64,000 bases of DNA from Candidatus Roseilinea sp. (GTDB lineage: Bacteria; Chloroflexota; Anaerolineae; J036; Brachytrichaceae): assembly GCA_026003755.1 (NCBI GenBank), contig BPHV01000003.1, forward strand, positions 1-64,000, written 5' to 3'. Within the stretch, counting starts at the first letter, position 1. Each line of letters starts with the position of its first letter. A model generated the notes under the pieces. The model was not told the DNA's origin and did not search any database. It was given only the letters and a program-made list of their open reading frames with translations. Shown piece after piece: positions 18,532 through 27,629 of the stretch. The position numbers and the translations under genes were made by a program.

Positions 18532-19614
18532 TCAGCCGCCTGCGACGACGAACTTCACGCAAACCGGCTTGGGGACGTGAAACTGATCGCGCCTTGAAAG
18601 CTGGCCGGTTGCTTCGTCCACTGCGCAGAGCGTCACGGCGTTGCTTTCCTGGTTGGCGATCCACATGAAGCGGCCGGTGGGATCCAGCGCGAAGTTGCGC
18701 GGCCAGCGCCCATGCGTCGGCGCCTGGCCGCGCGGCGATAGCCGACCGTCGTCCGCGATGGCGAAGATGGCGATGCTGTCATGCCCGCGGTTGGAGCCGT
18801 ACAGGAAGCGCCCCGACGGCGCGATGTGCACATCGGCGCCGTAGCTGGTCTGCGCGTAGCCTTCCGGCAGCGTGGAGATCGTCTGCAGCGCACGCAGCGC
18901 GCCGCGCTCGGCGTCGTAGGCGAACGCGGTCACCGTGTTGTCCAGCTCGTTGATGACGTAGGCGAAGCGACCGCCGGGATGAAAGGTGAAGTGGCGCGGG
19001 CCGGCGCCCGGTTTCACCGGCGCGAACGCCGGCTCGTTGGGCGTCAGCTTGCCGCGCTCGGCGTCGAAGCGATAGATCATCACCCGGTCTAGACCGAGAT
19101 CGGCGACGAAGGCGAAGCGATTGGCCGGATCGAGGATGACCGAGTGCGCGTGCGGCCCCTCTTGTCGCTGTGGGTTGATGCTGGCGCCATGATGCTGCAC
19201 GAAGTCGCCGGCTTCGGCCAGTGATCCATCCGCATGGATCGGCAACACAGCGACGCTGCCGCTGCCGTAGTTGGCGACGAGGACCCATCGCCCGGTCGCG
19301 TCCACACTCAGGTGGCACGGCCCCGAGCCGACCGAGGATTGCTGGTTGAGCATGCGGAGCGCGCCGGTGTGCGCTTCGATGACGAATGCGCTCACTGCGC
19401 CGGCCGGTTTGCCGCCGAAGTCCCCCACCTCGCTCACGGCGTATAGGAAGCGCCGCGAAGGATGGATGGCCAGGAACGACGGATTGGACAAGCCCTCGGT
19501 TGCGCCGAGCGACTGCGCCGTCCCACGTTCCGTGTCGAAGCGGAAGGCAAAAATTCCCTCGCGCCGGCCGTTGGTGTAGGTGCCGACGAAGGCATAGCAT
19601 GTTGGGGATGCCAT
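18532..19614 (-). CDS. Lactonase family protein (6-phosphogluconolactonase-like, seven-bladed beta-propeller)
   Basis: 360 aa. Repeated propeller blades are visible (FLAIHPSRRFLYAVSEVGDF; HLSVDATGRWVLVANYGSGS; HFTFHPGGRFAYVINELDNT; DVHIAPSGRFLYGSNRGHDS). ARPHSVILD-like text (GPHAHSVILDPANRFAFVAD) matches the YbhE/Pgl family. Members hydrolyse 6-phosphogluconolactone or related lactones. No sugar-acid genes adjoin it. Confidence 0.85.
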   Translation of the reverse strand: MASPTCYAFVGTYTNGRREGIFAFRFDTERGTAQSLGATEGLSNPSFLAIHPSRRFLYAVSEVGDFGGKPAGAVSAFVIEAHTGALRMLNQQSSVGSGPCHLSVDATGRWVLVANYGSGSVAVLPIHADGSLAEAGDFVQHHGASINPQRQEGPHAHSVILDPANRFAFVADLGLDRVMIYRFDAERGKLTPNEPAFAPVKPGAGPRHFTFHPGGRFAYVINELDNTVTAFAYDAERGALRALQTISTLPEGYAQTSYGADVHIAPSGRFLYGSNRGHDSIAIFAIADDGRLSPRGQAPTHGRWPRNFALDPTGRFMWIANQESNAVTLCAVDEATGQLSRRDQFHVPKPVCVKFVVAGG

Positions 19615-19701
19615 GGCCCCTTTATATCACCAGGCCGACCGACCGCCGCCGCTGGGATTCATGAGGTGTGAGCGCGCCCATCGCGTCGGCGAAAAGCGGT
19701 T

Positions 19702-19732
19702 GCGCCTTGGCTGCTTTGCGCAACCAAGGCGC
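19702..19732 (-). terminator. Stem-loop 3' of tRNA-Leu
   Basis: A 9-bp perfect inverted repeat (GCGCCTTGG and CCAAGGCGC) with a 13-nt loop lies a few bases beyond the 3' end of the minus-strand tRNA. A short run of T follows further on. It is a likely transcription end. Confidence 0.55.
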
Positions 19733-19739
19733 TTGACAT

Positions 19740-19820
19740 GCCCAGGACAGGATTTGAACCTGCAAGCCTTTCGGCACTACCCCCTCAAGATAGCGTGTCT
19801 GCCAGTTCCACCACCTGGGC
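19740..19820 (-). tRNA. tRNA-Leu (anticodon GAG)
   Basis: On the minus strand the sequence begins GCCCAGGTGGTGGAACTGGC and ends with the complementary acceptor strand CCTGGGC. The anticodon loop TTGAGGG gives anticodon GAG, read between stem halves CTATC and GGTAG. A long variable arm (class II) and the T-loop GGTTCAAATCC are present, as expected for leucine. No CCA is encoded. Confidence 0.93.
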
Positions 19821-20449
19821 GCGTGAGCAAATTATATCAGCCAAGGCGCGGCGCATCAATCATTCGCAGGGGGAATTGTAGGGCTTACGCAGCATGGTCG
19901 GAATCCTGGTGATGAGTGACGAGGCGCCGTAGGAATGGGGGGGGGGGGGAGCGCCGATGCGGCGCATGTACAAAAGCGAAACGCGCGCCGCAGCCAGCGG
20001 CGCGAGGGCGAGTATGGGTTTTGCGCTCGAAGGCAATCATGCGCGGCGGAAGTAGATGCCTGGCCGAAGCGGGGGCGGTGGGTGGTGTGCGCGCGGGCGG
20101 CGTGTGGGTCAGACCGAACGCGAGCAAGTGAGCTGCTTTGTGACCCATCTTGTGCAGCGCTTTTGCGCGCGCGGAGAACTTCGCGGTCTTGCGTCGTGTG
20201 GCGCCGAGCATCCTTAATTGTGGGCGATCTGACGAGGGAGGCGAGCGCGGGATCAAGGCCGGACGCCTGCGCGTAGCTCAAACTTCTGATGCGTAACCCC
20301 TGCACGCGGCGGCGCCGTTCGCACGCGCAAGACGGTTTCCTGCGCAGCGATGCGTTGAAGAAGCACAAAAGGCACACCCACAGTCGCCGAATTTGCGACT
20401 CGGCCTTGCTACTGTATGGCCAAAGCAAGCCAACCGGAGCTATGCCGCC
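19821..20449. other. Intergenic region with a 13-nt poly-G tract
   Basis: 629 bp without a convincing gene. A run of 13 G lies at about 19937-19949. A minus-strand frame ending at 19885 and starting at 20211 (MLGATRRKTAKFSARAKALH) is basic at its N-terminus and could be a small decayed gene, but the rest is low complexity and there is no properly spaced ribosome binding site. It lies between tRNA-Leu and the CRISPR-Cas island. Confidence 0.35.
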
Positions 20450-20660
20450 ATGTTCGGTGATAAGCAGACGAAGCATCAGCGCCTGAGGAAGCTCGTCGCC
20501 ATCCTGAGCGAGCGCGAGGCCAGCGCCGAGGAGCTGGCCCGCTGCTTGGGAGTGAGCAAGACGACGATTTGCTCGTTTTGGAGAAGATCGGGGAGCTGCC
20601 ATGCGAACACCAGGGGCGCTTCAGCCTGTTGCGCAAATGGTTCCCGCCTTCGCGACGCAA
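20450..20660 (+). pseudogene. Small helix-turn-helix regulator, frameshifted
   Basis: The frame from the ATG at 20450 reads MFGDKQTKHQRLRKLVAILS, then ASAEELARCLGVSKTTI, a clear winged-helix/HTH start (DeoR- or YafY-like). Near 20565 coding sense moves to another frame that reads DDLLVLEKIGELPCEHQGRF and SLLRKWF, as expected for the wing. A few bases are therefore missing or extra in the middle. It precedes the WYL regulator by ~60 bp in the same direction and may be a companion DNA-binding protein of the CRISPR island. Confidence 0.5.
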
Positions 20661-20723
20661 CTCACCGCTTTGTTGCGCGGCAAAGTTGCCATTTTCCGCT
20701 CCCAGATCTGCTAAAACTTGGAC

Positions 20724-21782
20724 ATGCTGGCCTCAAAACGTGCGACGCAACTAGTTGAACTGGCTGAGTATCTTTGTCGGGCCGGTCGGTGGGTGACGAT
20801 TCAGGAGCTGACCGAGCGTTTCGCTTGCCATCGCTCCAAGGTCTTTCGGATGCTGCGCGACCTGGAGCACGAATGTGGCGTGCTGCTTGAGCGCGGACGC
20901 CAAGGGGTGTATCTGTCGCCCCAGAGTTACAAGCTGAATGTGCGGCTGGGCCTGCACGAGGTGATGGCGCTCTTCTTGGCTGCGCGCACCCATGCCTATC
21001 AGCAGGACAAGCGCCTCCCGGCCACCGCGCGCGCCCTGTTCGCCCTGTCCCAGGCCACCCAAGGGATCGCGCCGCTCCTGGCAGCGCACATTCGGCGCAC
21101 GGCGGAGATCTGCGATCAACGTGATGCGCGCGATGAAGCCTATGCCCAGGTGTTGAACGCACTGACCGAAGCGTGGGAGCGACGCTGGCGGGTGCTGGTG
21201 CACTACAAGAGCGCAGAGGATTTGGCCCGCCCGTTCGACGTGTACTTCATTGAGCCAAGCCCGCTGGGCACGCGCCTGACCTATGTCTCCGGCTTCGACC
21301 ATTCCCGCGGCGGGCTGCGCACCTTCGTGGTGGAGCGCATCCTTCGCGTCACGCGCACCCTCGAGACCTACACCATCCCCGCCGACTTCGATCCCTACGC
21401 CCTGCTGGCGCGGGCATGGGGGGTGAACTGGGGAGATGGGACGGCCGAGCCTACCGAGGTTCACCTGCGCTTTCGCCCCGGTGCGGCCGCCGAGCGCGTG
21501 CAAGAGAGCCGCTGGCACCCCACCCAACGCATCGTCCGACAGGCGGATGGGGGGTGCGACTTTCATGTGCGCGTGAGCGAGCCGATGGAGATGCTGCCCT
21601 GGATTCGCCAATGGGGGCCGGATTGCGAAGTGCTCGCTCCGCCGGCGTTGCGTCGGCAGGTTGCCGAGAGCCTCAGCGCCGCAGCAAAAATCTATGCCGA
21701 AGTGCTGGCACCGGAGTCGCTGCGGCTGGCGGAGGTGGCTGAAGAGGCGCGCAAAATGGCCGGCCTCTACGCAGCAAAGTGA
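20724..21782 (+). CDS. WYL-domain transcriptional regulator upstream of cas operon
   Basis: 352 aa from the ATG at 20724; an in-frame TTG lies at 20718. The N-terminal HTH (WVTIQELTERFACHRSKVFRMLRDLEHE) is followed by a WYL domain (VLVHYKSAEDLARPFDVYFIEP to FVVERILRVTRTLETYTIP) and a WCX-like C-terminal region. WYL proteins often control CRISPR-Cas and other defence operons and are thought to sense nucleic-acid ligands. It is co-directional with csb1, 65 bp upstream, and is the likely regulator of the cas genes. Confidence 0.85.
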   Translation: MLASKRATQLVELAEYLCRAGRWVTIQELTERFACHRSKVFRMLRDLEHECGVLLERGRQGVYLSPQSYKLNVRLGLHEVMALFLAARTHAYQQDKRLPATARALFALSQATQGIAPLLAAHIRRTAEICDQRDARDEAYAQVLNALTEAWERRWRVLVHYKSAEDLARPFDVYFIEPSPLGTRLTYVSGFDHSRGGLRTFVVERILRVTRTLETYTIPADFDPYALLARAWGVNWGDGTAEPTEVHLRFRPGAAAERVQESRWHPTQRIVRQADGGCDFHVRVSEPMEMLPWIRQWGPDCEVLAPPALRRQVAESLSAAAKIYAEVLAPESLRLAEVAEEARKMAGLYAAK

Positions 21783-21847
21783 ACACGGTGTGCACTGCGG
21801 GGTGGTAGAACACCTCTAAATCACCATTTGTAAAGGAGAAACATCAC

Positions 21848-23140
21848 ATGAATACGCTCACACTCCAAAATCTGAAAGACATCGTTTCTGGCAACGCCGC
21901 CGCCTTCCGGCGCGTGGTGAAACTAGAGCCGGTCGGTGGGCCGGGTGCCAAGGTGTTCCCGCCCACTTACGAAGGCGGCAAATACGCCACTGAAAAGCGC
22001 TGGTTTAACGGCAAGCTTGTAGATTGTGTGCTGCTGGATTCAGTGCAATCGCAAGCGAATCGAATGGAGTTGGCGCTGAAAGAGGCCGTAGACGAGGGGC
22101 GAATTTCGCTGCCGGTAATCACTGTGGACTTCTCCAAAACAGAAGCTGCTTTCGTCCGCAGGGTCACAAGTCTTGAAGCCCCACATCGCATTGCCGATGC
22201 AATTCTGCGCGATAGCGAGTGGCGCAACAGAGTGCCGTTTCGCAAAACGTCTGCGGGGAAGGCGTTGGACAACGCGAGCCTGCAAAATGCCACGGAGCTG
22301 TTTGGGTATTGCCCAACCGCGCTGGTGTTTGGCATGTGGTACTCCACCGGCGCACGCGGCGGACTGGGAGTCAAATTCCCGCGCGCGATCGTCTCGGAGA
22401 TCATCGGTATCGGCGCAGTGCCCGGCCAGCGCACGGGTGGACGGTTGGATCCGCTGAAAATCACTTCGAGTGCAGGGCCTATTTATGAGACTCAAGACGG
22501 CGACTGGACTCTTGAATCTCAAAAGGCAAAAACTAAGGCAGATAAGAATGGGAATATAGTTCCTACGCTGTACGGCAAAAAGGGCAAACCCTCCGAGATC
22601 AATCACGGCAATGTAACCCCCTCTTTAGTGGTTCAGAAAGACCAGAACGGGAATCCGATTGATAGAAGTGGTACCCCAACCACACGCATGGATGAATGGA
22701 TTCCGATTGGCGGCTTCACCATTGACTACGCTCAGCAAATCACCGTGATTTCGCTTCCGACCCTGCGTCGTCTGCGCTTCCCAGTAAAAGGCAAAAACGA
22801 TGCAGATACCGCCGCGCGCGTGGCGCTCACGGCGTTGGCATTGTGCGCGGCAACGTTGAGCGGCGAAAAGGGTTACAACCTGCGCTCGCAATGTGACCTC
22901 TATCCTCCAGACGGCGTGCCGGCATGGGAAGTTGTCGGCCTCAATCGGACTTTCTCCACTTTCTCCCTAGACGCTGAGAGCGCAATAAAACTTTTCAACC
23001 AGGCTGTAAAAGAGGCAAAGGGAGCTGGATTGCCTTGGCACTCAGAAGGTTTGACGTTGGTTCCGCGCGAAGATCTGGTTGCACTGATTGTTCGTAGCCG
23101 CGCGACCAGTGATGGGGATCAGGGCGAGGAGGAGGCTTAA
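21848..23140 (+). CDS. csb1: Type I-G CRISPR backbone subunit Csb1 (Cas7 family)
   Basis: 430 aa. It matches the GSU0053/Csb1 Cas7-like family: FPPTYEGGKYATEKRWFNGK near the N-terminus, LLDSVQSQANRMELAL, and the central HRIADAILRDSEWRNRVPF. Cas7 subunits coat the crRNA spacer in the Cascade complex. A strong AAAGGAG lies 9 nt before the ATG. The stop overlaps the csb2 start (TAATG). The Cas operon order from here is csb1-csb2-cas3-csb3-cas4/1-cas2. An insert with Lys/Asn-rich sequence (KAKTKADKNGNIVPTLYGKK) is less GC-biased than the rest. Confidence 0.88.
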   Translation: MNTLTLQNLKDIVSGNAAAFRRVVKLEPVGGPGAKVFPPTYEGGKYATEKRWFNGKLVDCVLLDSVQSQANRMELALKEAVDEGRISLPVITVDFSKTEAAFVRRVTSLEAPHRIADAILRDSEWRNRVPFRKTSAGKALDNASLQNATELFGYCPTALVFGMWYSTGARGGLGVKFPRAIVSEIIGIGAVPGQRTGGRLDPLKITSSAGPIYETQDGDWTLESQKAKTKADKNGNIVPTLYGKKGKPSEINHGNVTPSLVVQKDQNGNPIDRSGTPTTRMDEWIPIGGFTIDYAQQITVISLPTLRRLRFPVKGKNDADTAARVALTALALCAATLSGEKGYNLRSQCDLYPPDGVPAWEVVGLNRTFSTFSLDAESAIKLFNQAVKEAKGAGLPWHSEGLTLVPREDLVALIVRSRATSDGDQGEEEA

Positions 23141-24633
23141 TGTTCTCCATCGCTATTCGCTATCTATGCGGCTGGGCTTCGGCTGCCGCTAACAAAAAAG
23201 AGGAGCCGGAGTGGCCCCCTCACCCTGATCGTGTGTTCATGGCGCTGGTTGCAGCCTGGGCTGAAACAGGAGCCGATCAGAGTGAGGAGCAGTGCTTGCG
23301 TTTTTTGCAGGGGCTGCCTGCCCCCCGCCTCAGCGCTTCATTGAGCTACGAGCTTCATGCAGCAAGCATTATCTTTAGGCGCGACTTGAATGCCGAGGAA
23401 CGTGTGCCTGTGCCTGTATACGTGCCGGCAAATGGCGACCGGAGAGAGATGAAGTCTCCTATCAAGTTGATGCCGTCCGAGCGCAAACGCAACAAAAGAT
23501 ACTTCCCCGCTGTCATCCCCGAAAGCGACACGGTGTACCTCATCTGGCCGGACGTGGAACTGCCCGCCGAGCACCGCGCCGCGCTGGAGCGGCTGTGCGC
23601 TAAGGTGGGCTATCTGGGCGATACGTCCTCGCTGGTGCAGATGTGGGTGGAGGATAACCCGCCGCCGCCCACGCTGGTCCCGACCGACGAGCGCCACTAC
23701 TCCTGCCGCCTGCGCGTGTTCCGCACGCTCGAAGAGCTAATAGCAGACTACGAGCGCGATAAGCGGGCTGGACAATATCTCCCGCGCACGTTCAAATGGG
23801 GCTATTACCGCGAACCAGAAGAGAAGAAACCGCCCACACCTTCTTCGCACTTCGCCGAACTGCTGATACTTCGCCGCACCGCCGGCCCGACGCTGGACAT
23901 CACCGATACGCTCGGGTTGGCGAAAACCCTGCGCGACGCCGCCATCAGCCTTTGGCAACAGCGCATCGAGTCGTCCGTCCCCGAATGGCTTAGCGGCCAC
24001 ACCCCCAGTGGTGGGCGCAGCCGGCGCGAGAACGGCCATCTGGCCTTTGTGGCTCTGCCCAACGTGGGCCACCAGCACGCCGACGGCGAACTGAAAGGCG
24101 CGGCGCTGGCCGTGCCCCAGGACGTGACCAAAGATGAGCAGACTTTGCTGCTGGACGCGCTCTTTCCGTTGGACGAGCAGACCGGCGAAGTTCGGCCGCT
24201 GGAACTGACGCTGGGCCGCCTCGGGGTGTGGCGGCTCGAACAGGAAACCCGCTCTTTCCCGCGCATGGTCACGCTGCACAAGCCCGTGTGGCTCGGCCCC
24301 GCCGAGCGCTGGGCCACCGTCACGCCGATTGTGCTCGACCGCTACCCGAAGAACGGCGAAAGCGAAGCCGAGGAGATGGTGGCAGCAGCGTGCCAGCGCA
24401 TCGGCCTGCCGCGCCCGCGCGAGGTTGTGCTGATGCCCGGCTCGCTGTTTATCGGCGCTCCGCTGGCCAACCGCTTCCCGTCTCTGCCCAAGAAGTTCGG
24501 CAAGACCGTTGATCAACACACCCACGCCCTGCTGATCTTTGACCAACCGGTGCGCGGGCCGATTCTGCTCGGCGCAGGCCGTTATCGCGGTTACGGCCTG
24601 TGTCGCCCCTGGCGTTCGGGAGGTGAGCAATGA
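23140..24633 (+). CDS. csb2: Type I-G Cas5-Cas6-like subunit Csb2
   Basis: 497 aa, the GSU0054/Csb2 family. The N-terminus MFSIAIRYLCGWASAAANKK followed by WPPHPDRVFMALVAAW is diagnostic. In type I-G this protein is regarded as a Cas5 fused to a Cas6-like RNase. The C-terminal Gly-rich GAGRYRGYGLCRPW resembles the Cas6 glycine loop. It would cap the crRNA 5' handle and cut pre-crRNA at the repeat hairpin. Start overlaps csb1 (TAATG) and its stop overlaps cas3 (ATGA), indicating tight translational coupling. Confidence 0.87.
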   Translation: MFSIAIRYLCGWASAAANKKEEPEWPPHPDRVFMALVAAWAETGADQSEEQCLRFLQGLPAPRLSASLSYELHAASIIFRRDLNAEERVPVPVYVPANGDRREMKSPIKLMPSERKRNKRYFPAVIPESDTVYLIWPDVELPAEHRAALERLCAKVGYLGDTSSLVQMWVEDNPPPPTLVPTDERHYSCRLRVFRTLEELIADYERDKRAGQYLPRTFKWGYYREPEEKKPPTPSSHFAELLILRRTAGPTLDITDTLGLAKTLRDAAISLWQQRIESSVPEWLSGHTPSGGRSRRENGHLAFVALPNVGHQHADGELKGAALAVPQDVTKDEQTLLLDALFPLDEQTGEVRPLELTLGRLGVWRLEQETRSFPRMVTLHKPVWLGPAERWATVTPIVLDRYPKNGESEAEEMVAAACQRIGLPRPREVVLMPGSLFIGAPLANRFPSLPKKFGKTVDQHTHALLIFDQPVRGPILLGAGRYRGYGLCRPWRSGGEQ

Positions 24634-27626
24634 CAAATCTGATTTCTGAACGCTTTGAAGCGTTCTTTACCGAATTGCACGGGTACTCACCGTTTCCGTG
24701 GCAGAAGCGTCTGGCTGCGAAAGTGCTGGCGGAGGAATGGCCGAAAACGGTCAAACTGCCCACTGCCAGCGGCAAGACAGCGCTGATCGATGTGTGGGTC
24801 TATGCGCTGGCAGCGCAGGCGCATCTCAAGCCAGACAAACGCACCACTCCCCGCCGAATGGCCTTTGTGGTGGATCGGCGCGTGATCGTAGACGAGGCGC
24901 ACAAGCGCGCCGAGAAGATCGCCAAGAGTTTGAGCGAAGCAAGAAACGGCATCGTGAAAGAAGTGGCGGATGCCTTGCGCCAACTGGCCGGGCCGGATTC
25001 GGCCGTTCCCCTGCAATGCTTCCAACTGCGCGGCGGCATGTACCGCGACGACGACTGGGCGCGCACGCCCACTCAGCCCACGCTCATCACCAGCACCGTT
25101 GACCAGATCGGATCGCGTCTGCTCTTTCGCAGCTACGGCTTCGTCAGCGGCTTCACCTATCCGATTCATGCCGGCCTGACAGCGTTTGACATGCTCATCG
25201 TGCTGGACGAGGCCCACTGCTCCCAGCCGTTCTACCAGACTGCCAGCGCAGTGGCGCGCTACCGCAGCCTAGCCGCTGTGCCTCTCCCCGGCCCATTCCG
25301 CTTCGTCACCATGACGGCCACCCCACCCACCGACGCCGGCCGGACTTTTGAGCTAGACGATGAGGACAAAAAGCATGATGTGCTTTCAAGCCGCCTGAAT
25401 GCTTCCAAGCCTACCCTGCTCCTCGAGCCGGTGGGCAACCCTGAAGATGACAAACCTCAATCCCGCGAAGCACTGGTGGAGGCACTGGTAGCACAAGCTG
25501 AAGAACTGGCCGAAAAAGGTCTGAAAGCCATCGGCATCATGGTCAACCGCGTAGCGACGGCCAAAGCCGTTCATGCTGCGCTGGAAGCCAAAGAGCGAAA
25601 ATCGCTTCTGTTGATCGGCAGGATGCGCCCCTTTGACCGTGACCTCGTTCAACGCCACCCTGACTTCGAGCAACTGTTGGCCGACAAGAGCAAGACGCGC
25701 CAACTCGATGACCCTGTGTTCGTTGTGGCCACTCAGACGCTTGAAGTAGGAGCCAACCTAGATTTCGACGGGCTGGTGAGCGAGTGCGCCAGCCTGGATG
25801 CGCTGCGCCAGCGTTTTGGCCGCCTGAATCGCATGGGGCGCAATATTCAGGCAGAAGGCGTGATCGTGATCCACGCAAATCAGGCCGAAGGATCCGAAGA
25901 CGATCCAATCTATGGCACAGCGCTGGCCGAAACCTGGAAATGGCTGCACACCTTGCCGGAAGTGGATAAAAAGCCCGCCAGAGGCATGGGCCGCAAGAAG
26001 TCGAAAGGGGCTAACGGGGAGAGGCGCGTGGATTTGGGCATCACTGCACTCCAGCCGCACCTCGATAATCTGGACGCCGAAACCCGCAAATCGCTTTTGC
26101 AGGACGCGCTCAATGCACCAGTGATGCTCCCCGCCCACATTGACGCCTGGGCGCAGACTTCGCCCATGCCGCTGCCCGCGCCCGATGTGTCCATCTTCCT
26201 GCACGGCCCCCAGCGCGGCCAGGCCGAAGTGCAACTCGTGTGGCGCGCCGACCTGCCGGTGTTGAGCAGGCAAAACGAAGACCTGTGCGTGGATACAGTC
26301 GCCCTCTGCCCACCGACTTCCGTCGAGGCCCTGCAAGCGCCGCTGTATCTGGTGAGAAGCTGGCTGCGCCGGGACCGGGTTGCCGATGACAACCTGGCCG
26401 ACGTGGAAAGTGCACGGCTCGTGGACGATCAGGAGTCGAACAAGGCTGGCTGCTCCGTGCTGATCTGGCGCGGCCCGCGGAAGAAGCATAGTCGCGCACA
26501 GGCGGGCAGTGCCGAGGCAAATAAGGAAAGCCGCGTCACCGACAACCCAAACGAGATTCTGCCGGGCGACACGGTGATCATTCCAGCAGAATACGGCGGC
26601 TGGGAAATCTTCGGCCACATGCTGAACCCGGATATGCCCGACATCGCCGAGGCTGCGCGCTTTCAGGCCCGCCGACAGCCGGTGTTCCGCCTTCATCCGA
26701 AGCTACTGGCCTACTTGCCCGACGGCCCGGCACGACGCGAACTGAGCAAAGCTGCTAAGGCCGACGAGCAACCAGACCTCGAAGCGGTCAAGGAAGCTTT
26801 CACAGCGCTGGCCGAATCTGGGCCGGAGCACTTGCGCATCTTGTTCAAGGCGCTATCCGAGGCGACGCTTAGGGCCGAGCAATACCCAGCCCCCGATGAT
26901 CAAACCGCCCCTGGCTGGGTGATCACCGGCAAACTACCCGACGCCAAAGCCGAGGAGGAAGCCGAACCGACGCCGGCCGAGGAGGATGATGAACTCTCGC
27001 TCAAAGGGTTTGTGACACTGAAGCAGCACATTGACGGGGTGAGAGATACCGCCGTGCGTTTTGCCGCGCAGTGCGGCCTACCGCTGGAACTGGTGTGCGA
27101 CTTCAAGCTAGCCGGCATGTTCCACGACGCCGGCAAAGCCGATCCGCGCTTTCAGGCGTGGCTGTATGGTTGCATGAATGCACGCTATGTGCGCGGGCGC
27201 AGCGAACTCATCGCCAAAGCCAAAGCGAGAACCGAAGCCCGCAAGTGGGAAGCGAAAGCCGAAAGCGGCTATCCCGACGGCGCGCGCCACGAACTGCTCT
27301 CGGTCAGCCTGATTCAAGGCAACGAGCAACTGAAAGCGCAGGCGCACGATTGGGACCTGGTGCTCCATCTTATCGCCAGCCATCACGGGCGCTGCCGCCC
27401 CTTTGCGCCGGTGGTGGACGACCCAGACCCGAAAACGGTGAAAGTGGAACTTTACGGACAAGAACTTGCCGGCGCCACGCGCACTGGGCTGGAACGGCTG
27501 GACAGCGGCGTGGCCGAACGCTTCTGGAAACTGACCCGCAAATATGGCTGGTGGGGGCTGGCCTACCTCGAAGCCATCTTCCGCCTAGCCGACCATCGCC
27601 AGAGCCAAAAGGATATGGGAAGGTGA
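24630..27626 (+). CDS. cas3: CRISPR-associated helicase/nuclease Cas3, type I-G (helicase then C-terminal HD)
   Basis: 998 aa. Superfamily 2 helicase motifs come first: Walker A PTASGKT (residues 44-50), DEAH in IVLDEAHCSQPF (~residue 193), motif III TMTATPP, and motif VI QRFGRLNRMGRN (~395). The HD nuclease is C-terminal, with LKQHIDGVRDTAVRFA and GMFHDAGKADPRFQ (~830) and a late SHHGRCRPF. The helicase-HD order is typical of type I-G, whereas most Cas3 proteins have HD first. It degrades target DNA after Cascade binding. All catalytic motifs look intact. The next gene starts 3 bp downstream. Confidence 0.93.
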   Translation: MTNLISERFEAFFTELHGYSPFPWQKRLAAKVLAEEWPKTVKLPTASGKTALIDVWVYALAAQAHLKPDKRTTPRRMAFVVDRRVIVDEAHKRAEKIAKSLSEARNGIVKEVADALRQLAGPDSAVPLQCFQLRGGMYRDDDWARTPTQPTLITSTVDQIGSRLLFRSYGFVSGFTYPIHAGLTAFDMLIVLDEAHCSQPFYQTASAVARYRSLAAVPLPGPFRFVTMTATPPTDAGRTFELDDEDKKHDVLSSRLNASKPTLLLEPVGNPEDDKPQSREALVEALVAQAEELAEKGLKAIGIMVNRVATAKAVHAALEAKERKSLLLIGRMRPFDRDLVQRHPDFEQLLADKSKTRQLDDPVFVVATQTLEVGANLDFDGLVSECASLDALRQRFGRLNRMGRNIQAEGVIVIHANQAEGSEDDPIYGTALAETWKWLHTLPEVDKKPARGMGRKKSKGANGERRVDLGITALQPHLDNLDAETRKSLLQDALNAPVMLPAHIDAWAQTSPMPLPAPDVSIFLHGPQRGQAEVQLVWRADLPVLSRQNEDLCVDTVALCPPTSVEALQAPLYLVRSWLRRDRVADDNLADVESARLVDDQESNKAGCSVLIWRGPRKKHSRAQAGSAEANKESRVTDNPNEILPGDTVIIPAEYGGWEIFGHMLNPDMPDIAEAARFQARRQPVFRLHPKLLAYLPDGPARRELSKAAKADEQPDLEAVKEAFTALAESGPEHLRILFKALSEATLRAEQYPAPDDQTAPGWVITGKLPDAKAEEEAEPTPAEEDDELSLKGFVTLKQHIDGVRDTAVRFAAQCGLPLELVCDFKLAGMFHDAGKADPRFQAWLYGCMNARYVRGRSELIAKAKARTEARKWEAKAESGYPDGARHELLSVSLIQGNEQLKAQAHDWDLVLHLIASHHGRCRPFAPVVDDPDPKTVKVELYGQELAGATRTGLERLDSGVAERFWKLTRKYGWWGLAYLEAIFRLADHRQSQKDMGR

Positions 27627-27629
27627 AGC

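Noticed and set aside
19885-20211. Small basic protein on the minus strand (MLGATRRKTAKFSARAKALH)
   Set aside because: Only the first ~30 residues look protein-like; no properly spaced ribosome binding site and low-complexity remainder.
21783-21815. Possible operator (GGTGT and ACACC) upstream of csb1
   Set aside because: Five-base arms with wide spacing occur by chance; no second copy found.
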